Below are positions 55,000 to 63,082 of a stretch of 64,000 bases of DNA, one piece after another (positions within the stretch are counted from its first letter, which is position 1; each line of letters begins with the position of its first letter). The notes beneath the pieces were generated by a model. The model was not told where the DNA came from. It searched no databases and saw only the letters and a list, made by a program, of their open reading frames with translations. The stretch is from Pseudomonadota bacterium (lineage in GTDB: Bacteria; Pseudomonadota; Gammaproteobacteria; Burkholderiales; Burkholderiaceae_F): NCBI GenBank assembly GCA_021842465.1, contig JAKBZN010000004.1:35249-99248 (forward strand). The letters run 5' to 3'. The translations under genes were made by a program, and so were the position numbers.

Positions 55000-55365
55000 T
55001 TAGCGACCGAGGATGTCGTTGCGCGTGGTTTCGGCGATCGCCGCCACCTTCGCGATCAGTTCGGCCGGAACGTTCAGTTCCTTCAGGGTCGCGCCGAGGT
55101 CTTCGACCACGGCGTCGAAGTGCGAGTCGTTCAAGCCGCGGGCGACGAGGTGCGCATGTCCCTTGCGCATGTCTTCGCCGGTGTAGTTGTTGGGGCCGCC
55201 GAACGCCATCGTGAGGAAGGCCTTCTGCTTGGCGGCCTGACGGTCCATGTCGACGCCGTCGAAAAATTGCTTAATGCGGTCATCTTTAAGAACCTTGCGA
55301 TAAAAAATGTCGACTGCCGCATTCACCGCCGCTTCGCCGCCCAACTGCTCGTACAGACTGCTCAT
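55000..55365 (-). CDS. Group 1 truncated haemoglobin
   Basis: This 121-residue 2-on-2 globin begins SLYEQLGGEAAVNAAVDIFYRKV, with FY at the B9/B10 positions (Y22 probably contacts the ligand). The proximal His is H70 in MRKGHAHLVARGL. Group 1 globins commonly detoxify NO or bind O2. GAGGAG lies six bases before the ATG. The upstream 188 bases hold three palindromes. It is cotranscribed with the 2Fe-2S reductase downstream, a plausible metglobin reductase. Confidence 0.93.
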   Translation of the reverse strand: MSSLYEQLGGEAAVNAAVDIFYRKVLKDDRIKQFFDGVDMDRQAAKQKAFLTMAFGGPNNYTGEDMRKGHAHLVARGLNDSHFDAVVEDLGATLKELNVPAELIAKVAAIAETTRNDILGR

Positions 55366-55395
55366 TCCGTTCTCCTCGTAGAGAAATTTTGGGAA

Positions 55396-55411
55396 CCCGG
55401 GAATTCCCGGG
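55396..55411. repeat. 16-bp perfect palindrome in the globin leader
   Basis: CCCGGGAATTCCCGGG lies 31 bases upstream of the truncated haemoglobin ATG. As RNA it forms a 6-bp GC stem with an AATT loop; as DNA it could be an operator. Confidence 0.55.
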
Positions 55412-55448
55412 GTATGTCGAATTGCGACTTCTTCGCATTGCCGATCAG

Positions 55449-55477
55449 ACCTCAAGAGAGGTATGACAGATGCATCT
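55449..55477. promoter_or_regulatory. Candidate operator region upstream of the truncated haemoglobin gene
   Basis: Two close inverted repeats lie about 85-110 bases upstream of the globin ATG: ACCTC-AAGA-GAGGT (55449-55462) and AGATGCATCT (55468-55477). On the minus strand the second reads AAGATGCATCT, resembling one half-site of the NO-sensing repressor NsrR. The partner half-site is poor, so the assignment is tentative. Confidence 0.35.
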
Positions 55478-55553
55478 TATTGGGCAAACGAGAACGCGTC
55501 AACACCCCGTCCCGGAATGTTTTCCGCCGCTACTCCGGCGATTCGGGTTGCCG

Positions 55554-56687
55554 CTATCGGTATTGGCGCAGGTACCGGCGTTCGAAGGCCCGCTTGGCCC
55601 AATGGAGCACGCGCATCGGCGGCAGCAGGACGTTGCGCGTTGGACTGCGGTACACCAGCATCCCTTGGTCGAGCGCGTCGACGATGCAGACCAGTTCCAC
55701 CCGGAAGCCCGCGTTGCTCGGCGTGCCGTTGGCATCGCCGAGCAGATTCCGCGCGCAGGCGGCGGCCTGGAGGTCCGCCATATGGGCCTGCTTGGGCATC
55801 CAGTCGGGTCCGGGATAGCTGCCGGAATCGCCGACGACGTACACGCGCTCGCATCCCGGCACGCGGCAGTGTGCGTCGGCCCGGATCAGGCCGCCCGGAG
55901 AGCGCGGCAGATCCGTCGCGTCGAACCATGCGTTGCCGGTCATTCCGGGCATGAAGAGGATCAGGTCGGCGGGGAACGATTCCTTTTCGGTCACCACGCG
56001 GTCCGGCTCGAATCGCACCATCTTGTGCCCGAGGTGCGTGCGGATGCCGCGGTGCGCCATTTCAGCAAGCAGTCGGCGGACGGCGGCCGGACCGAGCCGG
56101 TTGCCCGGCTCCTTCGAGGGATTGAAGAACACGAGATCGAAGCGGTCTCGCCGCCCTTCGCGGCGCAGCTGGCGATCGATGCCGAAGAGAAACTCGAACA
56201 TCGGTCCGCCGCGCACGGCGCTCGGCTCGTTCGGGTTCCCGGCGAAACCGACCGCGATCGTGCCGCCGGTCATCTCGCGCAGGCGATCGCGAACGCGCTC
56301 GGCGGCGGCGATTCCTTCGCAGGGCGTGATCGCGTGTTCGATCCCGGGAAGTTTCTTGAGAAAACGCCCTCCGGTGGCGATGACGAGCGCCTCGTTCGGC
56401 ACGTCTCCCGCCGTGGTTTCGACGATCCGGCCGCCCTCGCGCAGCCCCGTCGCCTCGGCGGCGACGAAATCGACCCGCATGCGTCGCAGGAAGGGCGCGA
56501 GCGGGACGATGAGGTCGTCGCGCCGCCGCAGGCCGCTCGGGATCCAGATGGTGCCGGGCAGGTAATGCAGCTCCGCGCGGGGCGCGACCAGCGTGATCGG
56601 GACCTGCGGGTTCTCGCGCCGCAGGGCGCGGATCGTGGAAAGCCCGGCGAATCCGGCTCCCAGCACCGCGATACGGGATGGCGTCAT
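55554..56687 (-). CDS. FAD-dependent oxidoreductase, sulfide:quinone-reductase-like
   Basis: The 377-residue protein has the two-Rossmann fold of NDH-2/SQR enzymes: IAVLGAGFAGLSTIRAL at the N-terminus, EALVIATGGRFLKKLPG near residue 105, and GCERVYVVGDSGSYPGPDWMPKQAHMADLQA near 290, where FAD is bound. Cys occurs in AITPCEGIA, VPGCERVY, AACARN and VCIVD, but I cannot match these securely to the SQR catalytic pair. Sulfide:quinone, NADH:quinone or flavocytochrome-c-like activity are all possible. The start MTPSRIAVLG is chosen by family form. It lies upstream of the globin gene on the same strand. Confidence 0.78.
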   Translation of the reverse strand: MTPSRIAVLGAGFAGLSTIRALRRENPQVPITLVAPRAELHYLPGTIWIPSGLRRRDDLIVPLAPFLRRMRVDFVAAEATGLREGGRIVETTAGDVPNEALVIATGGRFLKKLPGIEHAITPCEGIAAAERVRDRLREMTGGTIAVGFAGNPNEPSAVRGGPMFEFLFGIDRQLRREGRRDRFDLVFFNPSKEPGNRLGPAAVRRLLAEMAHRGIRTHLGHKMVRFEPDRVVTEKESFPADLILFMPGMTGNAWFDATDLPRSPGGLIRADAHCRVPGCERVYVVGDSGSYPGPDWMPKQAHMADLQAAACARNLLGDANGTPSNAGFRVELVCIVDALDQGMLVYRSPTRNVLLPPMRVLHWAKRAFERRYLRQYR

Positions 56688-56808
56688 CTTGGCGTGCACT
56701 CCGGTTGGCAATGGGGAAACTCGCATCAGGCGAAACCTTACTCCGGATGGCGTGATGCCGCGCGGCCGGACCGCGTTGCCGGGGTCCGGTGCGTCAGCGG
56801 CGAACCAC

Positions 56809-56814
56809 TACAAT
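56809..56814 (+). promoter_or_regulatory. -10 element (TACAAT) of lgt
   Basis: TACAAT lies 34 bases before the lgt ATG. It is the same -10 sequence seen before tonB, cytochrome b561 and the lytic transglycosylase gene in this window. Confidence 0.4.
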
Positions 56815-56848
56815 TCCCCGCTCGTCGCCAATTCCCAGGCACCCCGCC

Positions 56849-57685
56849 ATGCTCGTTGCTCCCCAATTCGACCCCGTCGCATTTCATATCGGTCCGCTGC
56901 CGGTGCGCTGGTACGGGCTGATGTATCTGCTGGGTTTCATCGCGTATCTCACGCTGGGGCGTCGGCGCGCGCGCGAAGCCTGGCGGGGCATGTCGGAGCG
57001 CGACGTCGAGGACCTGCTGTTCTGGGGCGTGTTCGGCGTCATTCTCGGCGGCCGCCTGGGCTACGTGCTCTTTTATCGGCCGGGTTACTACTTCGCCAAT
57101 CCAATCGAGATCTTCGAGCCGTGGAAGGGCGGTATGGCGTCGCACGGCGGCATCCTCGGCGTGACCCTGGTGCTGTGGCTGTTCGCGCGCTCGCGGGGCA
57201 AGAGCCTGTTTCAGATCGCCGATTTCTCGGTGCCGATGATTCCGCTGGGCCTGGCGTTCGGGCGCCTGGGCAACTTCATCAATGGCGAGTTGTGGGGGCG
57301 GCCGGCCGATCCCCACGTCTGGCCGTGGGCGATGGTGTTCCCCCGGGCCCACGACAACATTCCGCGCCATCCGTCGCAGCTCTACCAGTTTGCGCTCGAA
57401 GGGATGACCTTGTTCGTGTTCCTCTGGCTGTTTTCGCGCAAGCCGCGTCCGACTGGCGTCGTTTCCGCCGCGTTCCTGATCGGGTATGGCGTATTGCGGT
57501 TCGTGGCGGAATTCGCGCGGGAGCCCGACGATTTCCTCGGATTCCTGGCATTCCACCTTTCGATGGGGCAATGGCTGTCGCTGCCGGTGTTCGCCATCGG
57601 CGTGCTGCTCCTGGTGTGGCGGCTTCGGGTCAACGAGCCTCCCATTCCGCTGTCCGAGGCGGAACGCGGCGTCACCAACGCGTAG
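56849..57685 (+). CDS. lgt: Prolipoprotein diacylglyceryl transferase
   Basis: Lgt transfers diacylglycerol from phosphatidylglycerol to the lipobox Cys of prolipoproteins in the inner membrane. The 278-residue product shows [37 protein letters not shown] (H in the catalytic SHGG), the Lgt signature [15 protein letters not shown] (about residues 137-151) and [12 protein letters not shown]. Seven helices fit the known fold. The stop overlaps the end of the Crp-family gene on the opposite strand by 14 bases. Confidence 0.96.
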   Translation: MLVAPQFDPVAFHIGPLPVRWYGLMYLLGFIAYLTLGRRRAREAWRGMSERDVEDLLFWGVFGVILGGRLGYVLFYRPGYYFANPIEIFEPWKGGMASHGGILGVTLVLWLFARSRGKSLFQIADFSVPMIPLGLAFGRLGNFINGELWGRPADPHVWPWAMVFPRAHDNIPRHPSQLYQFALEGMTLFVFLWLFSRKPRPTGVVSAAFLIGYGVLRFVAEFAREPDDFLGFLAFHLSMGQWLSLPVFAIGVLLLVWRLRVNEPPIPLSEAERGVTNA

Positions 57686-58337
57686 GCAAGGGGCGCAGGA
57701 TCCGGAATTGCCGGTCCTGAACGGCGATGTATCCGCCGGCCAGCAGATCCCGCAATACCCGTCCGACCATGTCGCGCGACGCGCCGACCTGGTTGGCGAT
57801 GTCCTGGTGCGTCAGCCGTTCGCGGGGGGTCTGGACGGCGCCGGAGGCGGCTTCGAGGTTGACCAGCAACTGGCGTACCCGCCCATAGACGTCGACCAGC
57901 GCGAGCCGCCGCACGCTGTCGACGATGTCGCCGTGGCGCAGTGTCAGGATGCCGATCATCCGGCGCAGGATTCCGGGATGTGCGCGCAGGGCCGCGTCGA
58001 GCGGATTCCGGTCGATGACCGCGCAGACCGCGGACGTGCGCGCGCAGGCGGAGTATCGGTGGCGATCGCAGCCCGCCATCCCCAGGGCCGCTCCCAGCGC
58101 CATCTCGCCGACGACCTCCGTCGGACGGTAGCGATGCAGGACCATCTCGCGCCCTTGCGAATCGGAGACGTACCCCTGGACTTCTCCGTTCAGGATCAGG
58201 AATAGTGACTCGGCCGGATCCCCCTCGCGATGCAGGATCGCGCTGGCGGCAAAGTTGCGGATGCGGCCGCGCGCGGCGAGATCCCGGACGATGGGGTCGG
58301 ATAAGGCGTCGAGCGCGTGTTCGGGTGGGCAGGGCAT
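57672..58337 (-). CDS. Crp/Fnr family transcription regulator
   Basis: The 221-residue regulator has a cyclic-nucleotide-type roll ([31 protein letters not shown]) and a helix-turn-helix, [30 protein letters not shown] (about residues 175-204). It lacks the N-terminal Cys cluster of FNR. The loop after GEMALG is longer than usual and Cys-containing (C90, C98, C105). The R-E residues that bind cAMP in CRP are not evident, so the effector is unknown. It is convergent with lgt. Confidence 0.88.
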   Translation of the reverse strand: MPCPPEHALDALSDPIVRDLAARGRIRNFAASAILHREGDPAESLFLILNGEVQGYVSDSQGREMVLHRYRPTEVVGEMALGAALGMAGCDRHRYSACARTSAVCAVIDRNPLDAALRAHPGILRRMIGILTLRHGDIVDSVRRLALVDVYGRVRQLLVNLEAASGAVQTPRERLTHQDIANQVGASRDMVGRVLRDLLAGGYIAVQDRQFRILRPLPTRW

Positions 58338-58442
58338 GGTTTCCGATCGTCCTGGCGGGTAGCGCCGGGCAGCTGCTGCGCAGCGCGTTTCGCGCCGGTC
58401 GATCAGGCTACCGATGCGTCGGGACGCAGGGAACCGCTGCTG

Positions 58443-58943
58443 TCAGGGCTGACAGGCGTTCCCGGCAACGGTCGGCGGCGTGGTGCCGTCGATCAGGCCT
58501 TGCACGAACCGCCATTCCTCCACCGTAACCGGGGTGATGGAAAGCCGGTTTCCTCGCTGCAGCAGGCGCATCTGCGCCAGTTCGGGGTGGGAACGCAATT
58601 CGCCGATCGGGATGAGTCGCGTCTTGCGCAGGGCGTGCACATCGACCAGGATCCAGCGCGGCGATTCCGGTCGGCAGGACGGATCGTGATACTTGCTCGC
58701 GGGATCGAACTGGGTCGGATCCGCATAGGGCGGGCCGGCGATCTCCGCGACGCCGGCGATCCCCGGGGGCGTGCAGCCCGAGTGGTAGAAGAGCACGCCG
58801 TCGCCGGGGCGCATCTCGTCACGCATGAAGTTGCGCGCCTGGTAGTTGCGTACCCCGGTCCAGGGGACCGTCGCGCCGGGCGCGGCGAGCGCATCGTCGA
58901 TCGAGCACTCGCCGGGTTCGGATTTCATCAGCCAGTAACGCAT
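58443..58943 (-). CDS. EVE-domain protein
   Basis: EVE domains are PUA-like folds thought to read modified bases in RNA or DNA. The 166-residue product has the family form: YWLMKSEPGECSIDDAL at the start, WTGVRNYQARNFMRDEMRPGDGVLFYHSG, then GIAGVAEIAGPPYADPTQFDP and W.LVDV. The ATG at 58943 lies about ten bases after the 6S RNA 3' end on the same strand, so it is probably expressed by read-through from ssrS. Confidence 0.93.
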   Translation of the reverse strand: MRYWLMKSEPGECSIDDALAAPGATVPWTGVRNYQARNFMRDEMRPGDGVLFYHSGCTPPGIAGVAEIAGPPYADPTQFDPASKYHDPSCRPESPRWILVDVHALRKTRLIPIGELRSHPELAQMRLLQRGNRLSITPVTVEEWRFVQGLIDGTTPPTVAGNACQP

Positions 58944-58953
58944 GATCAAAGGG

Positions 58954-59127
58954 CCCCGCGTGTGCCGCCCGGCTGCTCATCCTGAACCGAGGGTCCAGGG
59001 TGGTCGCCGTCCGCGCCGTTTAGGTTCAGCAAACGCGTGCCGATCGCACCGCGACGCGAGCCCGGTGACCGAGCGCAAAGCGCATTGGTTCAAGGAACAT
59101 AACAGCCTTTGCGCGCGCACCGCAGGG
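58954..59127 (-). ncRNA. ssrS: 6S RNA
   Basis: Read on the minus strand, the gap between zapA and the EVE gene holds a 6S-like RNA. The ends pair as CCCUGCG-GUGC with GCAC-A-CGCGGGG. The 3' half, CCCUGGACCCUCGGUUCAGG then AUGAGCAGCCGGGCGGC, resembles the E. coli segment CCUUGAACCAAGGGUUCAAGG...CAGCCUGCGGCGGC. A TACAAT -10 lies seven bases upstream (59135-59140). Length (about 174 nt) and position next to zapA match ssrS. 6S RNA sequesters sigma70 RNA polymerase. Ends are approximate. Confidence 0.85.
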
Positions 59128-59134
59128 AAATGGA

Positions 59135-59140
59135 ATTGTA
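59135..59140 (-). promoter_or_regulatory. -10 element (TACAAT) of ssrS
   Basis: TACAAT on the minus strand lies seven to eight bases before the predicted 5' end of 6S RNA. The -35 region (GC-rich) is not consensus. Confidence 0.55.
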
Positions 59141-59168
59141 CCGATTGCCGCGGTCGCCGCGGCGCGCA

Positions 59169-59468
59169 TCAGAACAGTTTTTCCTGCGGCGCGAGCACTT
59201 CATCGGCGAGCGCGGTCAGTTCGCGCAGGCGCTGCCGGACATCCGCCAGCGACGCGCCGTCGGTTCCTTTGGCGCTGAACAACTCCTGCGCGATCTGCAG
59301 CGCAGCCAGCACGGCGATCCGGTCGAGCCCGAGGACCTTCCCGCCTTCCCGGATCGCCGACATCTTCTGGTCGACATAATGGGCGCAGGCCAGTAGCTCG
59401 CTGCGTTCTTCCGGGCGGCAGGCAACCCGGTACTCCCGGCCGAGGATCGTGAGACTGATCTGTTCCAT
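59169..59468 (-). CDS. zapA: Cell division protein ZapA
   Basis: ZapA cross-links FtsZ filaments. The 99-residue product has EQISLTILGREYRVACRPEE at the start (the small beta-domain), followed by a long helix with LDRIAVLAALQIAQELF that forms the dimeric coiled coil. The neighbouring 6S RNA and zapB-like gene are the usual context. It starts three bases after the zapB-like stop. Confidence 0.93.
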   Translation of the reverse strand: MEQISLTILGREYRVACRPEERSELLACAHYVDQKMSAIREGGKVLGLDRIAVLAALQIAQELFSAKGTDGASLADVRQRLRELTALADEVLAPQEKLF

Positions 59469-59471
59469 GCG

Positions 59472-59675
59472 TCACGCGTCATCCGATTGCGGCAGCTGTT
59501 CGAGAAGGGTGTCCAGCCGCTGGCTGGCCACGGCAATGCGTTCCCGCAGCGCGCCCGCCTCTGCCTGCGCATTGGCGACCTGGGTGCGAAGCTGGTGATT
59601 TTCGTCCCGCAGATGGCGCACGAGCGCGACGAGTTCATTGACCCGGTTGGAAAGTGCGTCAAGGGGTTCCAGCAT
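59472..59675 (-). CDS. zapB: ZapB-like coiled-coil cell division protein
   Basis: This 67-residue protein is almost entirely a coiled coil: LDALSNRVNELVALVRHLRDENHQLRTQV. It lies directly before zapA, as in many beta- and gammaproteobacteria, and fits the short ZapB/TIGR02449 type that helps link the Z-ring to the nucleoid terminus. The gene symbol rests on context as much as on sequence. Confidence 0.78.
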   Translation of the reverse strand: MLEPLDALSNRVNELVALVRHLRDENHQLRTQVANAQAEAGALRERIAVASQRLDTLLEQLPQSDDA

Positions 59676-59704
59676 GGCGCGGATGGTAGCAGAGCGCCCG
59701 CTGG

Positions 59705-59710
59705 TAGAAT
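59705..59710 (+). promoter_or_regulatory. -10 element (TAGAAT) of the btuBCD transcript
   Basis: TAGAAT matches the sigma70 -10 at five of six positions, 54 bases before the cobalamin riboswitch. No consensus -35 is seen. Confidence 0.4.
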
Positions 59711-59764
59711 TCGCCCGCGATCCGCGTACGGGTTTTCGCCCGTCGCGTTCGCACCATGCCTCCT

Positions 59765-60012
59765 CGGTGCCTTCCGCCGGTTCTGCCGGCGAAGGTGAAA
59801 CGGGAAACAGCCGCGCGCAGTGAAGGAAGCCAAGCCCTCGATGGGATTGCCGCCATCCCTGCGCGCCAACCTGTGCTGCCCCCGCAACGGTACGAGAGCA
59901 TCGGCGGTCCGGACATCCGGACCGCCGAAGGTCCGATCGATTGCCACTGCGATGCCTCCCGGCGTCGCGGGAAGGCGATCGGACCCGCTCCCAGCCCGGA
60001 GACCGGCCGAGT
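59765..60012 (+). promoter_or_regulatory. Cobalamin riboswitch
   Basis: This long leader element has the conserved parts of the adenosylcobalamin riboswitch in order: GGTGCCTTCCGCCGG...CCGGCGAAGGTGAAACGGGAAACAG, CCGCAACGGTA, the B12 box GCCACTG (59943-59949), GCGGGAAGGCGATC, and the closing AGCCCGGAGACCGGCC (59992-60007). The 90 bases between it and btuB are very GC rich and repetitive (GCGCGC), suitable for an expression platform that hides the ribosome site at 60093-60096. It should repress btuBCD when cobalamin is plentiful. Confidence 0.95.
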
Positions 60013-60105
60013 GGCGGGCCCGCGCGCCGTCCGTGCGCGCGGCTTTCGTGCGCGGCGTGCGTCGCGCGTTTCCTTCCGGCGGAGGGCCGGAACTGGAGTC
60101 ACAAC

Positions 60106-62016
60106 ATGTTCAGCGAACGATTCCCGCAGTTGCGGGAAGGGTCGCCCGCGCGCCGCGCGGGCGTTGCGTGCCGTGTTCTTGCCATGGTGGCGTGGTGGCC
60201 GCCGGCATATGCGCAGGAGATTCCTCCGGTCGACGATACGATCGTCGTCACCGCATCCCGGCTCCCGCAGCCGGCGAGCGACACCATCCCCGATACGACC
60301 GTGATCACGCGTTCGGACATCGAACAGTCGCAGTCGCACGACCTCGCCACGTTGCTGGCGCAGCAGGCGGGGGTCGAAGTTGCGCGTTCGGGGGGGTTCG
60401 GCTCGCAGACCTCCCTGTTCCTGCGCGGCACCAATTCCAACCAGGTGCTGGTGCTGGTCGACGGAGTTCCCTTGAACAACTCCCTCTCTGGTGCGCCGAG
60501 CCTGGGGGGCATCTCCACGGATTCGATCGAGCGGATCGAGATCGTACGGGGCAACCTGTCGAGTCTGTATGGGTCGGAGGCGATCGGCGGCGTGATCCAG
60601 ATCTTCACCCGGGCCGCATCGCATCCCGGCGCGCAAGTGCAGGCGGACGCCGGACAGGGTGGCACGCGCGACGCCAACGCCAGCGTAAGCGCCAAACTCG
60701 GCTCCGCCATGCTGACCGCGAGCGCCGGAACGAGTGGTCAGAACGCGATCTCGGCGCAGAACCCCGCCCAGTTGCCCGGCGCGAATCCGGGCCTCGACGG
60801 CAACAACCACCGCGACGGTAGCCTGCGTCTTGCCGGAGACGTGGGTAGCGACAAATACGATGTTTGGGTCTGGGGCAACCGCAACGACACCTACTTCGAC
60901 AATTACTTCGATGGCCCGACCTCGATCCACCTCGAGCATGCCACGCTGCAGGGATACGGGGCGTCCGACGCCCATCGTTTCGGTCGCTCCGTCGTGCAGG
61001 TGCAGGTGGCGCAGACCCGCGACAACTCGGTCGACGTCTCCAACGTCCCCACGTCGTTTTCCAATGGCGTTTTCTACAGCAGCAATCAACTTGCCCGCGT
61101 GCAGGACACCACGCCGATCACCGCCGGGATCGATTTCAATGGCGGCCTCGAGCACCAGCTGCAGACCGGGTCGTCCAACCAGTACGACCCGACCGGGAAC
61201 AACGCCGCGGTCACGGCGTTCCAGCGACACATCGATTCCGGCTGGGTCGGGTTTTCCGGGCACCACGGTACACAGCAATGGCAGGCGAACGTCCGCCGCG
61301 ACCATTACAGCGATTTCGGCGATGCGACGACCGGGCTGATCGGCTGGGGGTGGCGCTTCCTGCCCGAGTGGCGGCTTACCGCGCAGGCATCGAGCGCGTT
61401 TCGCGCGCCGAGTTTCAACGACCTGTATTACCCGTACAGCGGCAATTCCGCGTTGCAGCCCGAGCGTGCGCGTAGCGAAGAGGTCGGGGTCCATTGGCAA
61501 CGCGCGAGCACGACGGCGGGCCTGACCATCTATCGCACCCGGATCACCAACCTGATCGATTACCTGGCGCCGAACTTCGTCGCGACGAACATCGGGCGCG
61601 CGGCGATCAACGGTGCCGAGCTGGCGGGGTCCTGGTCCTGGTGGCGATTCCGCGTCGAGGCGAATCTCGATGCCGATCGGCCGCGCGATCAGATCACCGG
61701 TCAGCCGCTGCTTCGTCGTGCGGACTACTATGGCAACCTTGGCATCTCGTATGCGGACCCGGTCTGGAACGGACAGTTCGACATCCGGCGCAGTGGCGCC
61801 CGCAACGACACCTACACGAACCCGGCCACGTTTTCCTCGGTCGCCGAGCAGTTGGCGCCCTACACGGTGGCCCGGCTTGCCGTGGAGCGGGTCCTGACGC
61901 CCAATGTACGCTTGCAATTGCGCGTCGAGAACCTGTTCAACGCGCATTACCAGCTCGTCTACGGATACAACACGCTTCCCCGCCTGATCATCGCCGGCGT
62001 CGAAGCGAAACTGTGA
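60106..62016 (+). CDS. btuB: TonB-dependent vitamin B12 receptor BtuB
   Basis: BtuB imports cobalamin across the outer membrane using TonB energy. The 636-residue product has a signal peptide (about 1-37, ending AYAQ), a TonB box DDTIVVTASRLP, the plug domain with LLAQQAGVEVARSGGFGSQTSLFLRGTNSNQVLVLVDGVPLNN, and a 22-strand barrel ending INRLIIAGVEAKL-like. Cobalamin specificity is inferred from the riboswitch upstream and btuCD downstream. GGAG precedes the ATG. Confidence 0.95.
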   Translation: MFSERFPQLREGSPARRAGVACRVLAMVAWWPPAYAQEIPPVDDTIVVTASRLPQPASDTIPDTTVITRSDIEQSQSHDLATLLAQQAGVEVARSGGFGSQTSLFLRGTNSNQVLVLVDGVPLNNSLSGAPSLGGISTDSIERIEIVRGNLSSLYGSEAIGGVIQIFTRAASHPGAQVQADAGQGGTRDANASVSAKLGSAMLTASAGTSGQNAISAQNPAQLPGANPGLDGNNHRDGSLRLAGDVGSDKYDVWVWGNRNDTYFDNYFDGPTSIHLEHATLQGYGASDAHRFGRSVVQVQVAQTRDNSVDVSNVPTSFSNGVFYSSNQLARVQDTTPITAGIDFNGGLEHQLQTGSSNQYDPTGNNAAVTAFQRHIDSGWVGFSGHHGTQQWQANVRRDHYSDFGDATTGLIGWGWRFLPEWRLTAQASSAFRAPSFNDLYYPYSGNSALQPERARSEEVGVHWQRASTTAGLTIYRTRITNLIDYLAPNFVATNIGRAAINGAELAGSWSWWRFRVEANLDADRPRDQITGQPLLRRADYYGNLGISYADPVWNGQFDIRRSGARNDTYTNPATFSSVAEQLAPYTVARLAVERVLTPNVRLQLRVENLFNAHYQLVYGYNTLPRLIIAGVEAKL

Positions 62017-62059
62017 AAAGTGCCCCTGCTCCCTTCGGGGCGGCGGGGGTGGGGGGCGC

Positions 62060-63082
62060 ATGCGTTTTCGTACGGCGGTCATCGGGATTCTGGGCTGCGG
62101 TCTCGCCGTTGCGGTATTCGGCGCGCTGGCGGTCGGCAGCGTGTCCCTGAACCCGATTGCGACCTTGCGGGCGATGGCTGCGGGCGCGCCGCCGTCCAAC
62201 GGTTCGTCGCTGGCGTCCGCGATCCTCGGGCTGCGTCTGGCACGCGCCCTCGCGGGGGCCGCGGTCGGTGGGTTGCTGGCGCTTTCGGGGGCGATCCTGC
62301 AAGGGTTGCTGCGCAACGCGCTGGCCGACCCCTATGTCCTCGGCGTTTCCGGCGGCGGTTCCTGCGGCGCGTTGGGGGCGCTCGCGCTCGGATTCGGGGG
62401 CATGGCGGCCGCGCTCGCGGCGGCGGCGGGGGCGACGGCGGCTCTCGCGGTTCTGTTCGTGTTGGCGCATCGCGCCCTGTTCTCGATCGATCTGCACGCC
62501 GAATCCGGACGGGACGACACCATCCTGCTTGCGGGCGCCATGCTGGCGTCGGCGTGTTCGGCGGCAATCGCGGTTGCGCTCGCATTCGCCCCAGACGGGC
62601 GCCTGCGCACGATGATTTTCTGGCTGATGGGCGATCTCGGCGGCGCCCACCGGATCGGCGTCGGCGCGGCGGCCGTGTGCGTGTGGATCGGTCTGCTGCT
62701 GCTGGCGGCGCGGGATGCGGACGCCGTGAACCGCATTTCGGCGGGAGACCTGCTGGCCTTCACGCAGGGCGTCGAGCCGGTTGCCTTGCGGCGCCGCTTG
62801 ATCGTGGTGGCCGCCGCCGCTGCCGGAATCGCGGTTTCGCTCGCCGGCGCGGTCGGGTTCGTCGGGTTCGTCGCGCCCCATCTCATCCGCCGGTTTTGTG
62901 GACCCGATGCGCGCATCGTACTGCCGGCCGCATCGCTGCTGGGGGCGGCTCTGGTGGTGGTCGCGGACACCTTGGCGCGGACCCTGGTTGCGCCGATGGC
63001 GCTTCCGGTCGGCGCATTGACGGCGCTGGTCGGGGTGCCGGTGTTTCTTTGGCAACTGCGGAGTCCGGGAGGCGCATCGTGA
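62060..63082 (+). CDS. btuC: Cobalamin ABC transporter permease
   Basis: BtuC is the FecCD-family inner-membrane permease. The 340-residue product has about ten helices, with LRLARALAGAAVGGLLALSGAILQGLLRNALADPYVLGVSGG (about residues 55-96) and AVGFVGFVAPHLIRRFCGPDAR as family hallmarks. The stop overlaps the btuD GTG by four bases (GTGA). No btuF solute-binding gene is seen before the window ends. Confidence 0.93.
   Translation: MRFRTAVIGILGCGLAVAVFGALAVGSVSLNPIATLRAMAAGAPPSNGSSLASAILGLRLARALAGAAVGGLLALSGAILQGLLRNALADPYVLGVSGGGSCGALGALALGFGGMAAALAAAAGATAALAVLFVLAHRALFSIDLHAESGRDDTILLAGAMLASACSAAIAVALAFAPDGRLRTMIFWLMGDLGGAHRIGVGAAAVCVWIGLLLLAARDADAVNRISAGDLLAFTQGVEPVALRRRLIVVAAAAAGIAVSLAGAVGFVGFVAPHLIRRFCGPDARIVLPAASLLGAALVVVADTLARTLVAPMALPVGALTALVGVPVFLWQLRSPGGAS

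Noticed and set aside
58950..59165. 6S RNA on the plus strand
   Set aside because: The GAACC/GGTCC motif is self-complementary and appears on both strands, but the end pairing, the -10 box and the E. coli-like 3' half fit only the minus strand.
62020..63078. A 350-residue N-terminal extension fused to BtuD
   Set aside because: It is an out-of-frame reading of btuC; the GTG at 63079 with a GTGA overlap gives a complete ATPase.
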